Source of the DNA: Streptomyces sp. PCS3-D2 | Lineage (GTDB): Bacteria; Actinomycetota; Actinomycetes; Streptomycetales; Streptomycetaceae | NCBI RefSeq assembly: GCF_000612545.2 | Contig: NZ_CP097800.1 | Coordinates: forward strand, 3,697,001-3,761,000 | Direction: 5' to 3' | Length of the DNA: 64,000 bases | In this document: positions 17,066-26,393 of the stretch, piece after piece | How the letters are laid out: every line of letters begins with the position of its first letter | How positions within the stretch are numbered: position 1 is the first letter of the stretch | The notes under the pieces: model-generated | Told to the model about the DNA's origin: nothing | Database searches by the model: none | Seen by the model: the letters and a program-made list of their open reading frames with translations, nothing else | Translations under genes and position numbers: made by a program

Positions 17066-19264
17066 ATGACCTGTCAAGATGACCGAGTGCGTACCGAGGA
17101 TGTCCTGGCCGCCGTCGCGACGGGTCTGTGGCGATGGGACAACGCCTCCGGGACGGTCTCCCTGGACGGGGAGGCCGCCCGGCTGCTCGGGCTGCCCGCC
17201 GAACCAGTGGAGCTGCCGGAGGCCGCCGTACGGTCGCGCTTCCACCCCGTGGATTGGAACGAGGTCAACGGGATCGTGAACCTGGCCGTCGCCGAGGGCA
17301 CCCTCGCCGAGGCTCGACTGCGGATCATGGACGTGGACGGACGGGTCATGCGGACCGTGCGCAGCCGCTCCAAACCGCTGGAGCGGTGGTCGGCCGACGG
17401 CAGCCTGGACTACGAGCTGATCGGCACCATCCAGGAGGTCGCCGAGCCGCAGCCGGGCACCACCGCCGTGCACACGCCCATCACCGGCGACTGGCGGCGT
17501 TCCCGCGAGGCCTTCCTGCTGGACGCCGGCCGGGCGCTGGCGGAGGCCCGGTCCACGGCGGAGGTGCTGCGGGTCGCGGCCTCGCTGTCCATGCCGGGCT
17601 TCAACCCCGACGGGCTGGCCGTCTTCGGCGTGGCCGGGGACCGGCTGTCGGTCATCGGGCACCACGGGCACGACGCCGGGGACGAGGGGCCCTTCACGGA
17701 CATGGCGCTGGAGACGGACTACCCGGCCGCGGAGGTCGTCCGTACGGGCCGGGCGATCTACCTGCCGACCCCGGAGGACTACAGACGGCGCTTCCCGGCC
17801 ACCTGGCCGCTCGCGCAGCGCTTCGATCGGGTGTCCTGGGCCTTCCTGCCGCTGATCGTGGCCGGGCGGACCATGGGCGCGTGGATGGCCGCCTTCAGGC
17901 AGCCCGCCTCCTTCTCGCCCGACGAGCGGTCCGTCCTGACGACCGTGGCCAGGATGCTCGCCCAGGCCCTCCAGCGGGCCGGGGTGGCCGAATCCGAGCG
18001 GGAACTCACCACCGGCCTGCAACGGTCGATGATGCCCCAGCTCGGCCCGGAGATCCCCGGCATGCGGATCGCCGCCCGCTACGTCCCCACGGGTGGCGGT
18101 CTCCAGGTCGGCGGCGACTGGTACGACATGATCCCGCTGCCGTCGGGCCGGTTCGCACTGGTCATCGGTGACGTCCAGGGCCATGACGTCCGGGCGGCCG
18201 GGCTGATGGGCCAGCTGCGGATCGCCGTACGGGCGTACGCGTCCGAGGGACACCGGCCGGACGCGGTGCTCTCGCGCGCCTCCCGCTTCCTCGCCGGGCT
18301 GTGCGCCTCGCAGGACCCCCACACCGGGGACGGCGCCGACGACGACGCCGACGCCCGGAGCCCGCGGTTCGCGACCTGCCTCTACGTGGAGTGCGACCCT
18401 CGGACCGGAACGCTGGAGGTGGCCCGCGCCGGCCATCCCGACCCCGCGGTCCGGATGACCGACGGCACCGTCCTGACGCGGCCCACCGCCGGCGGGCTGC
18501 CCCTCGGGATCGTCCCCGACACCGACTACCCGACCACCCGATTCACCCTGGAGCCCGGCGAGACGATGATGCTCTGCACCGACGGGCTCATCGAGACCGG
18601 CGGCCACGACCTGGACACCGGCTGGGCCCGGCTGCGCGCCGTCCTGGAGGCCGACACGCACGAGGCCGGGGGCCATGAGGGCGGGCATCTCGAAGTGCTC
18701 GCCGACCTGCTGGTCCGGGCCGTGCACGGACCGTCCTCGCACCACACCACCGGCCCGCTGGCTGACCGCCGCGAGGACGACATAGCCGTGGTGCTGCTGT
18801 GCCGCGAGGGCGGCGGCTGCGGCTGCGGCACTCCGGTGGCGCACCCGGCCCGCCCCGTCCGCCGCACGATGCTGACCGTGGCCCAGGCGGAACCGGAACG
18901 CATCGCCGGCGCCCGCCGGCAGGTCCGGGAGCTGCTGCACGACTGGGCCGACGAGGAGCAGCTCGACGCGGTGGTGCTGATGGTCTCCGAGATGGTGACC
19001 AACGTCCTGGTGCACACCGACGGCGACGCCCTGCTGGTGGCGGAGGCCGCCGGCGAGCTGGGCGAGCGCCGGCTGCGCGTGGAGGTCACCGACTCCAGCG
19101 ACGAGCTCCCGCACAAGCGGCACCCCGGCGAGATGGCCTCCAGCGGGCGCGGGGTGCTGCTGATGGAGATGCTGGCCGACGCGTGGGGCGTGGACCCGCG
19201 CGGCGAGGGCAAGTCGATCTGGTTCGAGCTGTACGAGCAGTCGAAGCAGCCGGACACCCCCTAG
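17066..19264 (+). CDS. PAS-GAF-SpoIIE phosphatase-HATPase multidomain regulator
   Basis: 732 aa. Domain order: PAS-like (about 8-115), GAF (about 145-290), PP2C/SpoIIE phosphatase (about 320-575; VGGDWYDMIPLPSG, VIGDVQGHDVRAAGLM, LCTDGLIE, REDDIAVV) and an RsbW/SpoIIAB-type ATPase (about 610-730; EMVTNVLVHT, SSGRGVLLMEML). Such proteins can both dephosphorylate anti-anti-sigma factors and act as anti-sigma-like kinases, so this is a partner-switching regulator; targets are unknown. ATG 17066 has GAAGAGG upstream; the in-frame GTG at 17087 is an alternative start. Confidence 0.88.
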   Translation: MTCQDDRVRTEDVLAAVATGLWRWDNASGTVSLDGEAARLLGLPAEPVELPEAAVRSRFHPVDWNEVNGIVNLAVAEGTLAEARLRIMDVDGRVMRTVRSRSKPLERWSADGSLDYELIGTIQEVAEPQPGTTAVHTPITGDWRRSREAFLLDAGRALAEARSTAEVLRVAASLSMPGFNPDGLAVFGVAGDRLSVIGHHGHDAGDEGPFTDMALETDYPAAEVVRTGRAIYLPTPEDYRRRFPATWPLAQRFDRVSWAFLPLIVAGRTMGAWMAAFRQPASFSPDERSVLTTVARMLAQALQRAGVAESERELTTGLQRSMMPQLGPEIPGMRIAARYVPTGGGLQVGGDWYDMIPLPSGRFALVIGDVQGHDVRAAGLMGQLRIAVRAYASEGHRPDAVLSRASRFLAGLCASQDPHTGDGADDDADARSPRFATCLYVECDPRTGTLEVARAGHPDPAVRMTDGTVLTRPTAGGLPLGIVPDTDYPTTRFTLEPGETMMLCTDGLIETGGHDLDTGWARLRAVLEADTHEAGGHEGGHLEVLADLLVRAVHGPSSHHTTGPLADRREDDIAVVLLCREGGGCGCGTPVAHPARPVRRTMLTVAQAEPERIAGARRQVRELLHDWADEEQLDAVVLMVSEMVTNVLVHTDGDALLVAEAAGELGERRLRVEVTDSSDELPHKRHPGEMASSGRGVLLMEMLADAWGVDPRGEGKSIWFELYEQSKQPDTP

Positions 19265-19322
19265 AGCCGGATGCCCCCCTGCAGCCGGGAGCCGCCTCAG
19301 GGCCCCGTGGTTGGATGACGGC

Positions 19323-20408
19323 GTGCCGAACTCCCTGCTCCCCGAACCGGTGCGGCGGCTCGCCGCCTGGTGCGCCGTCGCCCTGCTGGCCGCTGCCGTC
19401 CTCGCCGTCGGCGTATGGCTGTGCACCGTCCTCCAGACCGTCGTCACGCCCGTCCTGCTGGCCGTGCTGGGCACGGCCCTGCTCGGGCCGATGCACCGGC
19501 GCCTGGTGGGCATGGGGGCGAACCGCTCACTGGCCGCGGCGCTGACCTGCCTCGCCGTGGTCGCCGTCGTCGGCGGAGCCTCCTACATCGTGGTCCTCGC
19601 GCTCATCGAGACCGGCGACCAGATCGTCGACTCGCTGCGGCGGGCCGGCCGGATGCTCGCCGAGCACTTCGGGGCGGTGGGCACCTCGCTGGAGGACATC
19701 ACCGCGAACTCCAAGGACCTGCTGGCGAAGTTCGGCGGCACAGCCGCGTCCGGCGTGGTCGCCGGGCTCAGCGTGGTGGGTTCGATGCTGGCGATGGTCC
19801 TGCTCGCGATGGTGCTGATCTTCTTCTTCCTGCGCGACTCCGACCGGGCCGTCGACACGCTGCGCTCGATCGTGCCGAGCCGTTCCGGCGACCTGATGGA
19901 GGCGATGGGGCGGCGCGCCTTCGAGGCCGTGGAGGGCTTCATGCGCGGCACCACCTTCGTGGCCCTGATCGACGGCGTGCTGATCGGCGCGGGTCTGCTG
20001 ATCCTCGACGTGCCAGGGGCACTGGGCCTGGCCGCCCTGGTCTTCGTGACCGCCTACATCCCCTACCTCGGCGCGATCCTCTCGGGCGCCGTCGCGGTCC
20101 TGGTCGCCTTCGCCGACCGCGGGTGGGTGATCGGCCTGTGGGCGCTCGGCCTGGTGCTGCTGGTCCAGATGATCGAGGGGTACGTGCTGCAGCCCGTGGT
20201 GCAGAGCCGCACGGTGCAGATGCACCCGGCCGTGGTCATGCTGGCCATCACCGCCGGGGCCAGCGTCGCCGGGATTCTCGGCATGCTCCTCGCGGTGCCG
20301 CTGACCGCGGCGGTCTTCGGCGTCGCGTCGGAGCTCCGCGCCCGCTATGCCGCGGCGGAGCCGGAGCCCGAGCCGGAGGCACAGCCGCAGCCCGCGGGGC
20401 ACGCCTGA
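19323..20408 (+). CDS. AI-2E family transporter (UPF0118)
   Basis: 361 aa, about seven to eight transmembrane segments. The conserved C-terminal block of the family is present: AYIPYLGAILSG..AVLVAF, then GYVLQPVVQSRTVQMHPAVVMLAI and GILGMLLAVPLTAAV. The GTG at 19323 is chosen; a TTG at 19311 is possible. Family members are exporters or ion antiporters of mostly unknown substrate, and the AI-2 name should not be taken as function. The gene ends in an acidic Pro/Glu tail. Confidence 0.88.
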   Translation: MPNSLLPEPVRRLAAWCAVALLAAAVLAVGVWLCTVLQTVVTPVLLAVLGTALLGPMHRRLVGMGANRSLAAALTCLAVVAVVGGASYIVVLALIETGDQIVDSLRRAGRMLAEHFGAVGTSLEDITANSKDLLAKFGGTAASGVVAGLSVVGSMLAMVLLAMVLIFFFLRDSDRAVDTLRSIVPSRSGDLMEAMGRRAFEAVEGFMRGTTFVALIDGVLIGAGLLILDVPGALGLAALVFVTAYIPYLGAILSGAVAVLVAFADRGWVIGLWALGLVLLVQMIEGYVLQPVVQSRTVQMHPAVVMLAITAGASVAGILGMLLAVPLTAAVFGVASELRARYAAAEPEPEPEAQPQPAGHA

Positions 20409-20429
20409 CCGGACTCCGGTACGACGACC

Positions 20430-20463
20430 GCGGGCCGCGCCCCCTTCCCGGGGCGCGGCCCGC
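20430..20463. terminator. Bidirectional terminator
   Basis: Perfect 14-bp G/C stem, 20430-20443 with 20450-20463, between convergent AI-2E transporter and pirin genes. Confidence 0.85.
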
Positions 20464-20486
20464 AGTCGTGTCACGGCCTCACGCCG

Positions 20487-21482
20487 TCAGTCCTCCTCCG
20501 CCCGTCCCGCCCCGCGGTGGCCGAGACCGGTGCGGGCGGTGGTGGGGATGCGGCCCAGCCGGCCCGCCTGGAAGTCGTCGAAGGCCTGCTGGAGCTCGTG
20601 CCTGCTGTTCATGACGAACGGGCCGTAGTGCGCCATCGGCTCCCGGATCGGACGCCCGCCGAGGAGGACGATCTCCAGGTCGGGTGCATTGGAGTCCTGC
20701 GACTCGTCCGCCCGGACCGTGAGCGATCCGCCCTCGCCGAAGACCGCCGTCTGCCCGGTGTGGACGGGCCTGCGGTCCTCGCCGACCGACCCGCGGCCGG
20801 CCATCACGTACGCCAGGGCGTTGAAGTCCTCGCGCCACGGCAGGGTGATCTGCCCACCCGGCGCGACGGTCGCGTGGATCATCGTGATGGGCGTGTGGGT
20901 GATCCCCGGGCCCTCGTGGCCGTCCAGCTCACCGGCGATCACCCGGAGCAGGGAGCCGCCGTCCGGGGTGGACAGCAGGGTGACCTTGCCGCCGCCGATG
21001 TCCTGGTAGCGCGGGGGCATCATCTTGTCCGAGGCCGGCAGGTTCACCCACAGCTGGAGGCCGTGGAAGAGCCCGCCGCTGACGACGAGCGACTCCGGCG
21101 GGGCCTCGATGTGCAGCAGGCCCGAACCGGCGGTCATCCACTGGGTGTCGCCGCCGTTGATGACTCCGCCGCCGCCGTTGCTGTCCTGGTGGACGAAGGT
21201 GCCGTCGATCAGGTACGTGACGGTCTCGAAGCCGCGGTGCGGGTGCCACGGGGTGCCCTTCGGCTCGCCCGGCGCGTACTCCACCTCGCCCATCTGGTCC
21301 ATCATGATGAACGGGTCCAGGTACTGGTAGTTGATCCCGGCGAACGCGCGGCGCACCGGGAATCCCTCACCCTCGAACCCACTCGGTGCGGTGACGACGG
21401 CCAGCACCTTGCGCGGGACGGCGGCCTGGGGCTGGGCCACGCGCGGAAGCGTCAACGGGTTCTCAACAGTCACTGCGGGCAT
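20487..21482 (-). CDS. Pirin family protein
   Basis: 331 aa bicupin. The metal-site cupin motif is WHPHRGFETVTYLIDG.FVHQDS, followed by TAGSGLLHIEAP; the second cupin carries the PITMIHATVAPGG and LPWREDFNALAYVM blocks. Bacterial pirins are Fe-binding and act as quercetinases or redox regulators. The ATG at 21482 has a very strong AAGGAGGT upstream. A palindrome 22 bases before the start suggests control by a small repressor (MarR-like by appearance). Confidence 0.9.
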   Translation of the reverse strand: MPAVTVENPLTLPRVAQPQAAVPRKVLAVVTAPSGFEGEGFPVRRAFAGINYQYLDPFIMMDQMGEVEYAPGEPKGTPWHPHRGFETVTYLIDGTFVHQDSNGGGGVINGGDTQWMTAGSGLLHIEAPPESLVVSGGLFHGLQLWVNLPASDKMMPPRYQDIGGGKVTLLSTPDGGSLLRVIAGELDGHEGPGITHTPITMIHATVAPGGQITLPWREDFNALAYVMAGRGSVGEDRRPVHTGQTAVFGEGGSLTVRADESQDSNAPDLEIVLLGGRPIREPMAHYGPFVMNSRHELQQAFDDFQAGRLGRIPTTARTGLGHRGAGRAEED

Positions 21483-21503
21483 GGTCAGGACCTCCTTCTG
21501 ATC

Positions 21504-21522
21504 CGAGTTTAGTTGAAACTCG
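21504..21522. promoter_or_regulatory. Inverted repeat in the pirin promoter
   Basis: CGAGTTT (21504-21510), five bases, then AAACTCG (21516-21522). The overlapping AGTTTAGTTGAAACT pattern resembles MarR-family operators. It lies just upstream of the pirin ribosome binding site. The remainder of 21523-21743 shows no gene. Confidence 0.65.
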
Positions 21523-21743
21523 AACTTTCTGCCACCGGTCAGAACGCGGACCCCCCGTCCTCCATTCCCGGAGCGGCAACCCGCCCCGGCGACACACGGT
21601 CCGTGACACGCAACCGACACAGGGTGGCCTGAAGATCACGATCCACTTCCGGCACCCGATGCCTCGCCCTTCACACCCGCACACCTTGATAGAACTGACG
21701 TCCACGGCGACACGACGATCTCGAAGACACCACGGGGGAGACG

Positions 21744-22196
21744 ATGGGTTTCGACGAGGAATGGGCCCAACTGCGCGCGGAGGCGACGGAGCGTCAGAAC
21801 CCCGCCATGCGTCTGAACCAGCTCGCCGCACCGGACGGCGGAGGCGGAGGCGGCGGCTCGGCCGACTTCGGCAGCGACGAGTCGAAGAAGAAGATCGCAT
21901 CCGGAAAGCTCGGCGGCGAGGTCAGGACGCAGACGGAGACCGCCGCCAAGAAGGCCGACGAGGAGACGGCCTCCGCCATCACCGCCTTCTCAGGCTGGGA
22001 CACGGCGGCGGGCCTGAAGACGGTCGAGACGACCTGGGACAACCAGGTCAAGAACCTGCTGAGCCGCCTGGCCACGGAGTCCCACAACCTGGCCGTCACA
22101 CGGCGGATGTTCCTGGGTCAGGACAACGAGATCTACAACGGCTTCCGCCCGCTGCTGAAGCCCGCGCCCGAGCCGGGCGTCGAGGCATACCGCTGA
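21744..22196 (+). CDS. Small helical protein, partner of the WXG protein
   Basis: 150 aa, charged and mostly helical, with a Gly-run (about 32-38) that separates an N-terminal helix (MGFDEEWAQLRAEATERQN) from a longer helical region. There is no signal peptide or membrane segment. GGGGGAG-type Shine-Dalgarno precedes the ATG. It is followed after 17 bases by the large WXG-containing gene, so the two form a unit. Size and helical character fit an ESX-type partner or chaperone, but no WXG motif is present here, so this is only a suggestion. Confidence 0.65.
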   Translation: MGFDEEWAQLRAEATERQNPAMRLNQLAAPDGGGGGGGSADFGSDESKKKIASGKLGGEVRTQTETAAKKADEETASAITAFSGWDTAAGLKTVETTWDNQVKNLLSRLATESHNLAVTRRMFLGQDNEIYNGFRPLLKPAPEPGVEAYR

Positions 22197-22213
22197 GAGG
22201 GGAGCAGTAGACC

Positions 22214-24571
22214 ATGGGACTCACCTACAAGAAGGTCATGTCGACCCAGTACGACAAGCTCACCGCCGCGGCGAAGGCCTGGGACGACATGGCGAGCGAC
22301 TTCAAGAAGGCGGAATCGGCCTACGCGGCGGCCACCCAGGGGCTGGCGCAGGGCAACACCACCTGGCAGGGCATAGCCCAGGGTGCCGCCTACACGAACT
22401 TCGCGGGCACGCAGTACGAGTACGGGGCCGCGCAGACGCAGGCGAAGGCCGTCGCAAACCTGCTGCGGGACGCGCACGGGCAGTTCACGGAGCTGAAGCA
22501 GCGACTGGAGTCGGTGGTCGCGGACGCCCGCAAGGCGAAGATGGCCGTCGACGACGAGGGCAACGTCCGCCCCGACCTGACCGCCCAGGAACGCTACGCG
22601 TACGTCCACGACCCCGACGGCCAGAAGCTGCTCGGGGAGTGGAACAAGGCGGCCAACGACTGGGCCGACCAGATCAAGAAGTACGTCAAGGCCTTCGAGG
22701 ACGCCGACGCCGGCGTGAAGCTGGCCCTCGCGGGCGCCGTGAAGGACAGCAACAAGGACGCCATCACGGGCAAGGACGCCACGCGGAACGGCTTCAACGC
22801 GGACGCCAAGAGCGACATCGAGGAATACGAGCTGGAGTACGTCAAGGACGTCGCCACCCGGCTCAACAGCGGCGCGCCCGTACCGAACGCCGACGTCGAG
22901 GCGTTCAACCGCATCATGCGCGACAACAGCAACCCGGCTTTCAAACACCACACGGAGTTCGGCCGGGACTTCGTGGGCGTGCTGGGCGCCGAAGGCACGA
23001 TCAAGCTGGCCAACACGCTCAACAACGTCGCGCACTCGGGTGATTCCGGCCGCAAGGGCCTCTACGGCGACACCAACAAGTCACTGGCCAACACCCTCGC
23101 CAACGCCACACAGATGGTCTTCGTCGAAGGGCAGAAGAACCCTGCCTACGGCACCAAGGAGTACCAGCAGGCGTTCGAGAAGTGGTCGAAGACCCCGGAC
23201 GCGAAGTTCTACAACGACTTCATGGCCGACCTGAAGAAGGCGGGACTCGACAGGTTCGACCTGGACGTAGCGGCCGACAAGGCCCCCATGACCCGCGGCC
23301 AGGGCCAGGAGATCCGCGGCTACCAGGGACTGGTCACCCTCATGCAGCAGGGTGACGGCTACTCGCCCCAGTTCCTCGGCGACCTCACGGACCAGATGAT
23401 CGACGCCGAGAAGAAGGACAAGGACGTCTGGGACCTGCACGGCAAGTTCGAGGGCAGCAAGGACGGCTGGTTCAAGAACGATCCGGTCGACGCAACGCTG
23501 GGGATCATGAGCCGCAACCCGGAGGCTGCGACCGGCTACCTCGACCCCGCGAACGACGGCGACAAGAACCGCCTCGAGTACCTGACGACGAAGCGGGACT
23601 GGGACGTCGTCAACACCGTCGACTGGCGCGGCAACATGGAGATCTCCGGCTCCGACACCTTCGACAAGGACGCCCGCACCGGCCTCGGCCTGGCCATCGA
23701 GGCCGCCACGACGGGCCGCGCGGCCGGCTCGCCAGGCGCGGAACTCGGCCGCCACAGCGAGGCCCAGGCCCGCATCATGCACGACACGATCAACCTCCTC
23801 GACTACGGCAGCGCCACCGGCAGGGACGGCGACGACTCGAAGGCGAACGGCGACAACCTGCTCAAGGAGCCGGGCTACGCGAGCATGCGCGGCTCCCTCG
23901 CAAGGGCACTGGCCTCGTACACGCCGGACATGGTGGACACGATCGTCGGCGATGGCACCATGAGCGGTCAGCCCGGTTCCGGTTCCGACGGAAACGAATC
24001 CCGGATCCAAAACAGCCGGAGCAGCATGCTCCGCATCATGCGCGGCGTCTCCGAGGACCCCGAGAACTTCTTCCTCCTGCACGAGGCCGAGCGCCGCTAC
24101 ACGGCACATCAGCTCACCACACAGGACCTGTCCGACCCCGAGGCCGTCAAAAACCTCGCCGCGAAGATCGGCGAGGCCAACGGCGCGTACAACGCGGTCG
24201 GCGGCGACGTGCATTTGGGCGAGCGGGATTCCAAGCTGAGTGCCGCCGGCGACCAGCGCGTCTACGGCTACCACGTCATCGGCGGTGCCATCACCGGCAT
24301 CCCGGTCGTCGGGGACATGGCCCAGCGAGTCGTCGACGGCTACTGGAACGAGTGGCTCAAGGGCGTCACCGCGGAACAGGGCCTGCTGGCCCGGGACCGC
24401 ATCAGCTCCGGCAACGACGCTGCCCAGGACGACCTCAACCGCATCTTCGACAGCTGGGGCACGCAGACGCGGCAGTCGGAGACCATGATCGACGCCGCCC
24501 AGCGAGAAGCACGGCAGAGCTACACGAGCGGGCGCGAGAGCGCCTACGACGCACTGCGGGAACGGAAGTAA
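22214..24571 (+). CDS. Large WXG-motif protein, putative type VII secretion substrate
   Basis: 785 aa. The first 110 residues form a predicted helical hairpin with a WQG motif at residues 51-53 (NTTWQGIAQGAAYTNF), the hallmark of WXG100/LXG-type substrates. The remaining long region is Asp/Lys-rich and globular, with a conserved-looking GLGLAIEAATTG block and a hydrophobic GAITGIPVVGDMAQRV segment near 695. There is no N-terminal signal peptide and no recognised toxin active site. AGGGGAGCAG precedes the ATG. It sits in an apparent operon with the 150-aa protein and the lipoprotein that starts 3 bases after its stop. Confidence 0.75.
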   Translation: MGLTYKKVMSTQYDKLTAAAKAWDDMASDFKKAESAYAAATQGLAQGNTTWQGIAQGAAYTNFAGTQYEYGAAQTQAKAVANLLRDAHGQFTELKQRLESVVADARKAKMAVDDEGNVRPDLTAQERYAYVHDPDGQKLLGEWNKAANDWADQIKKYVKAFEDADAGVKLALAGAVKDSNKDAITGKDATRNGFNADAKSDIEEYELEYVKDVATRLNSGAPVPNADVEAFNRIMRDNSNPAFKHHTEFGRDFVGVLGAEGTIKLANTLNNVAHSGDSGRKGLYGDTNKSLANTLANATQMVFVEGQKNPAYGTKEYQQAFEKWSKTPDAKFYNDFMADLKKAGLDRFDLDVAADKAPMTRGQGQEIRGYQGLVTLMQQGDGYSPQFLGDLTDQMIDAEKKDKDVWDLHGKFEGSKDGWFKNDPVDATLGIMSRNPEAATGYLDPANDGDKNRLEYLTTKRDWDVVNTVDWRGNMEISGSDTFDKDARTGLGLAIEAATTGRAAGSPGAELGRHSEAQARIMHDTINLLDYGSATGRDGDDSKANGDNLLKEPGYASMRGSLARALASYTPDMVDTIVGDGTMSGQPGSGSDGNESRIQNSRSSMLRIMRGVSEDPENFFLLHEAERRYTAHQLTTQDLSDPEAVKNLAAKIGEANGAYNAVGGDVHLGERDSKLSAAGDQRVYGYHVIGGAITGIPVVGDMAQRVVDGYWNEWLKGVTAEQGLLARDRISSGNDAAQDDLNRIFDSWGTQTRQSETMIDAAQREARQSYTSGRESAYDALRERK

Positions 24572-24574
24572 TCC

Positions 24575-25627
24575 ATGCCCATACGCACACGAGGTACGCG
24601 CCCCGGGCGGGCGGTCGCCGTACTGGCCGCAGTGGCCGCCCTGGCCGGCTGCGCCGGGCTGTTCACCTGGTGGAACACAGATGCCCTGGGTCCGGACCAC
24701 TTCTGCGCCGGCGCCCTCCCCTCGTCCGAGGCGGGTTCCGTGCTCTCCGGCCCCGGCCGGATCGTCCAGAAGAGCCTGCAGGACGGGTCGGACCCGTACT
24801 ACTCGTTCTCGTGCAAGGTGCAGCGCACGAACAAGTTCCTGAGCGAGGACCAGCCCGGTCTAGAAGCCGAGCTGTCCTTCGACAGCGCAGACTTCGCCTG
24901 GGCCGGCTCCGCGCTGTGGAAGGACGCCTCCGCCTTCTCCTACTTCGTCGGTGGGGCGACCGGTGCGGCCTCCGAGACGCAGGCATGGGTCCTGCTTCCG
25001 GGCGGCTGCCCCGGCGCGGTGCGGCCCAACTCCAAGGAATCCGAGGTCTCGGTCCTCAAGGTGAACCTGGCACAGGGCCGCACCACACCCGAGGCGCTCG
25101 CCCGTGTCGCGATGTCCGGGGCCCGGCACGTGGCCGACGGCCTCGGCTGCAAGGACACGGGCGCCTTGAAGGACCCCGCCCGCCTGCAGGGGCCGGCCGG
25201 TGCGCCGAAGCCCACCGACCCGGCCAACGCATGCGGTATTCCGGGGTTCCGGCTGCCGGAAGCGGCTCTGGTCCAGGGCAAGGCGGAGCAGGGCACGGAG
25301 CGCGTCACCGGCAAGGAGTCCCGAACCCGGGTGTGCAGCCTCGACCTGCAGGGGTCCGGAGCACCGCGGATCGACTTCGCGGTCAGCGACGATCCCGTGG
25401 TGACCCAGGGGGTACGCCAGGACAAGGCTGCCACCCGCGAGCGCAGCCGGACCGTCACCACCTGCAAGGACGGCGATCTGTACCTGGGTATGAGCCTCAA
25501 CGACGCCTACAGCGACCTGCTCCTCGACGAGGGAATGGACAAGGCGTCGCAGGCCCGCACGGAACTCTTCGAAGCCTTCGCCAACGCCGTGACCGCGGAG
25601 CGCGGCTGCGGGACGCCGAAGAGCTGA
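24575..25627 (+). CDS. Lipoprotein of the WXG operon
   Basis: 350 aa. Lys/Arg-rich start, hydrophobic helix and lipobox LAGC (Cys about 28), so membrane-anchored outside. The mature part contains eight to ten cysteines, including HFCAG, FSCKV, GCPGAV, LGCKD, NACGIP, RVCSLD and ERGCG. This is many for a streptomycete lipoprotein and suggests disulfide bonding. The start lies three bases after the WXG gene stop, so it is tightly coupled. The family is not recognised; a surface factor acting with the WXG protein is a reasonable guess. Confidence 0.75.
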   Translation: MPIRTRGTRPGRAVAVLAAVAALAGCAGLFTWWNTDALGPDHFCAGALPSSEAGSVLSGPGRIVQKSLQDGSDPYYSFSCKVQRTNKFLSEDQPGLEAELSFDSADFAWAGSALWKDASAFSYFVGGATGAASETQAWVLLPGGCPGAVRPNSKESEVSVLKVNLAQGRTTPEALARVAMSGARHVADGLGCKDTGALKDPARLQGPAGAPKPTDPANACGIPGFRLPEAALVQGKAEQGTERVTGKESRTRVCSLDLQGSGAPRIDFAVSDDPVVTQGVRQDKAATRERSRTVTTCKDGDLYLGMSLNDAYSDLLLDEGMDKASQARTELFEAFANAVTAERGCGTPKS

Positions 25628-25852
25628 CGGCGGAAGGGCAGGCTCTTCGGCGGGAAGCCGTTGGAGATCGAGACGCGGACCGGGCCGCATGAGCCGGACT
25701 TCGCGTTCCCGCCCGAGGCCTGGAAGAACCCGTCCGCCATGGCGTACGTCCCGGACGGCGCGTCACCGGTACCGGGACGTGCTCGACGCCGGGGGCTGCG
25801 CCGCGCCACAGCAGATTTTCCAGACCTTCGTCGACGCAGCCGGCAAGCGGTA
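25628..25852 (+). pseudogene. Frameshifted remnant of a C-terminal coding segment
   Basis: Directly after, and in frame with, the stop of the lipoprotein gene, the sequence reads as good protein (FAFPPEAWKNPSAMAYVPDG) to about 25765. It then continues in another frame as RYRDVLDAGGCAAPQQIF and ends at a stop at 25850-25852. It has no start codon or ribosome binding site of its own. The pieces look like the tail of a lost or fused gene that decayed by deletion and frameshift. The rest of the gap to 25974 shows nothing else. Confidence 0.6.
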
Positions 25853-25974
25853 GCCGTGCCCTCGGTGCGGCTTCCGCACGGCTGACGACTGCATGGGGTG
25901 CGGGGTGGACCGGATTCTCGGCCTCCCCCGCACGCCCTGCCCACCGGCGACCAACCGAACCGTCAAGGAGAAAC

Positions 25975-26358
25975 ATGACTGCCGACGCCCCCGCCGAGCA
26001 CACGCCCGATCCCGCGGCCGCCCCACCGGCGCGCTCCGAGGAGCCGCGCCGGGCAGGACGTATCGAGGGGTGGTCGATCGCTTGGATGCTCCTGGCCATG
26101 GCCGTCTGGGGATGGTTCCTCTTCCTGATGCTCGCCGACTACGGCCCCGAGTACGGGGGCCGACCCGAGTGCCGGGGCCCGCTGGTCGGCCCGCTGTCCG
26201 AGGACCGCTCGTGCCGCGACGCACTGCGTGAGTGGCCCGCACTGCTGGGGATCCTCGCGCTGGCCTCCATAGCGACCGTCGTCGCAGCGGCGACCACGGT
26301 GTACGCCAAGGTCCTCTCCCGCCTGGAGGGCCGCGACTGGACCAGCGGACGGCCATAG
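25975..26358 (+). CDS. Two-helix membrane protein
   Basis: 127 aa. Disordered Pro/Ala/Glu N-terminus, TM1 about 33-53, an external loop with two cysteines (PECRGPL..RSCRDAL) that could form a disulfide, TM2 about 86-106, and a short charged tail. AAGGAG precedes the ATG. Family unknown. The convergent gene at 26394 has the same two-helix layout with a Cys-containing loop, so the pair may be related in function. Confidence 0.7.
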   Translation: MTADAPAEHTPDPAAAPPARSEEPRRAGRIEGWSIAWMLLAMAVWGWFLFLMLADYGPEYGGRPECRGPLVGPLSEDRSCRDALREWPALLGILALASIATVVAAATTVYAKVLSRLEGRDWTSGRP

Positions 26359-26393
26359 GGCTCCAGTCTCCGGCGGAGCGATGCGGTGGCCCG

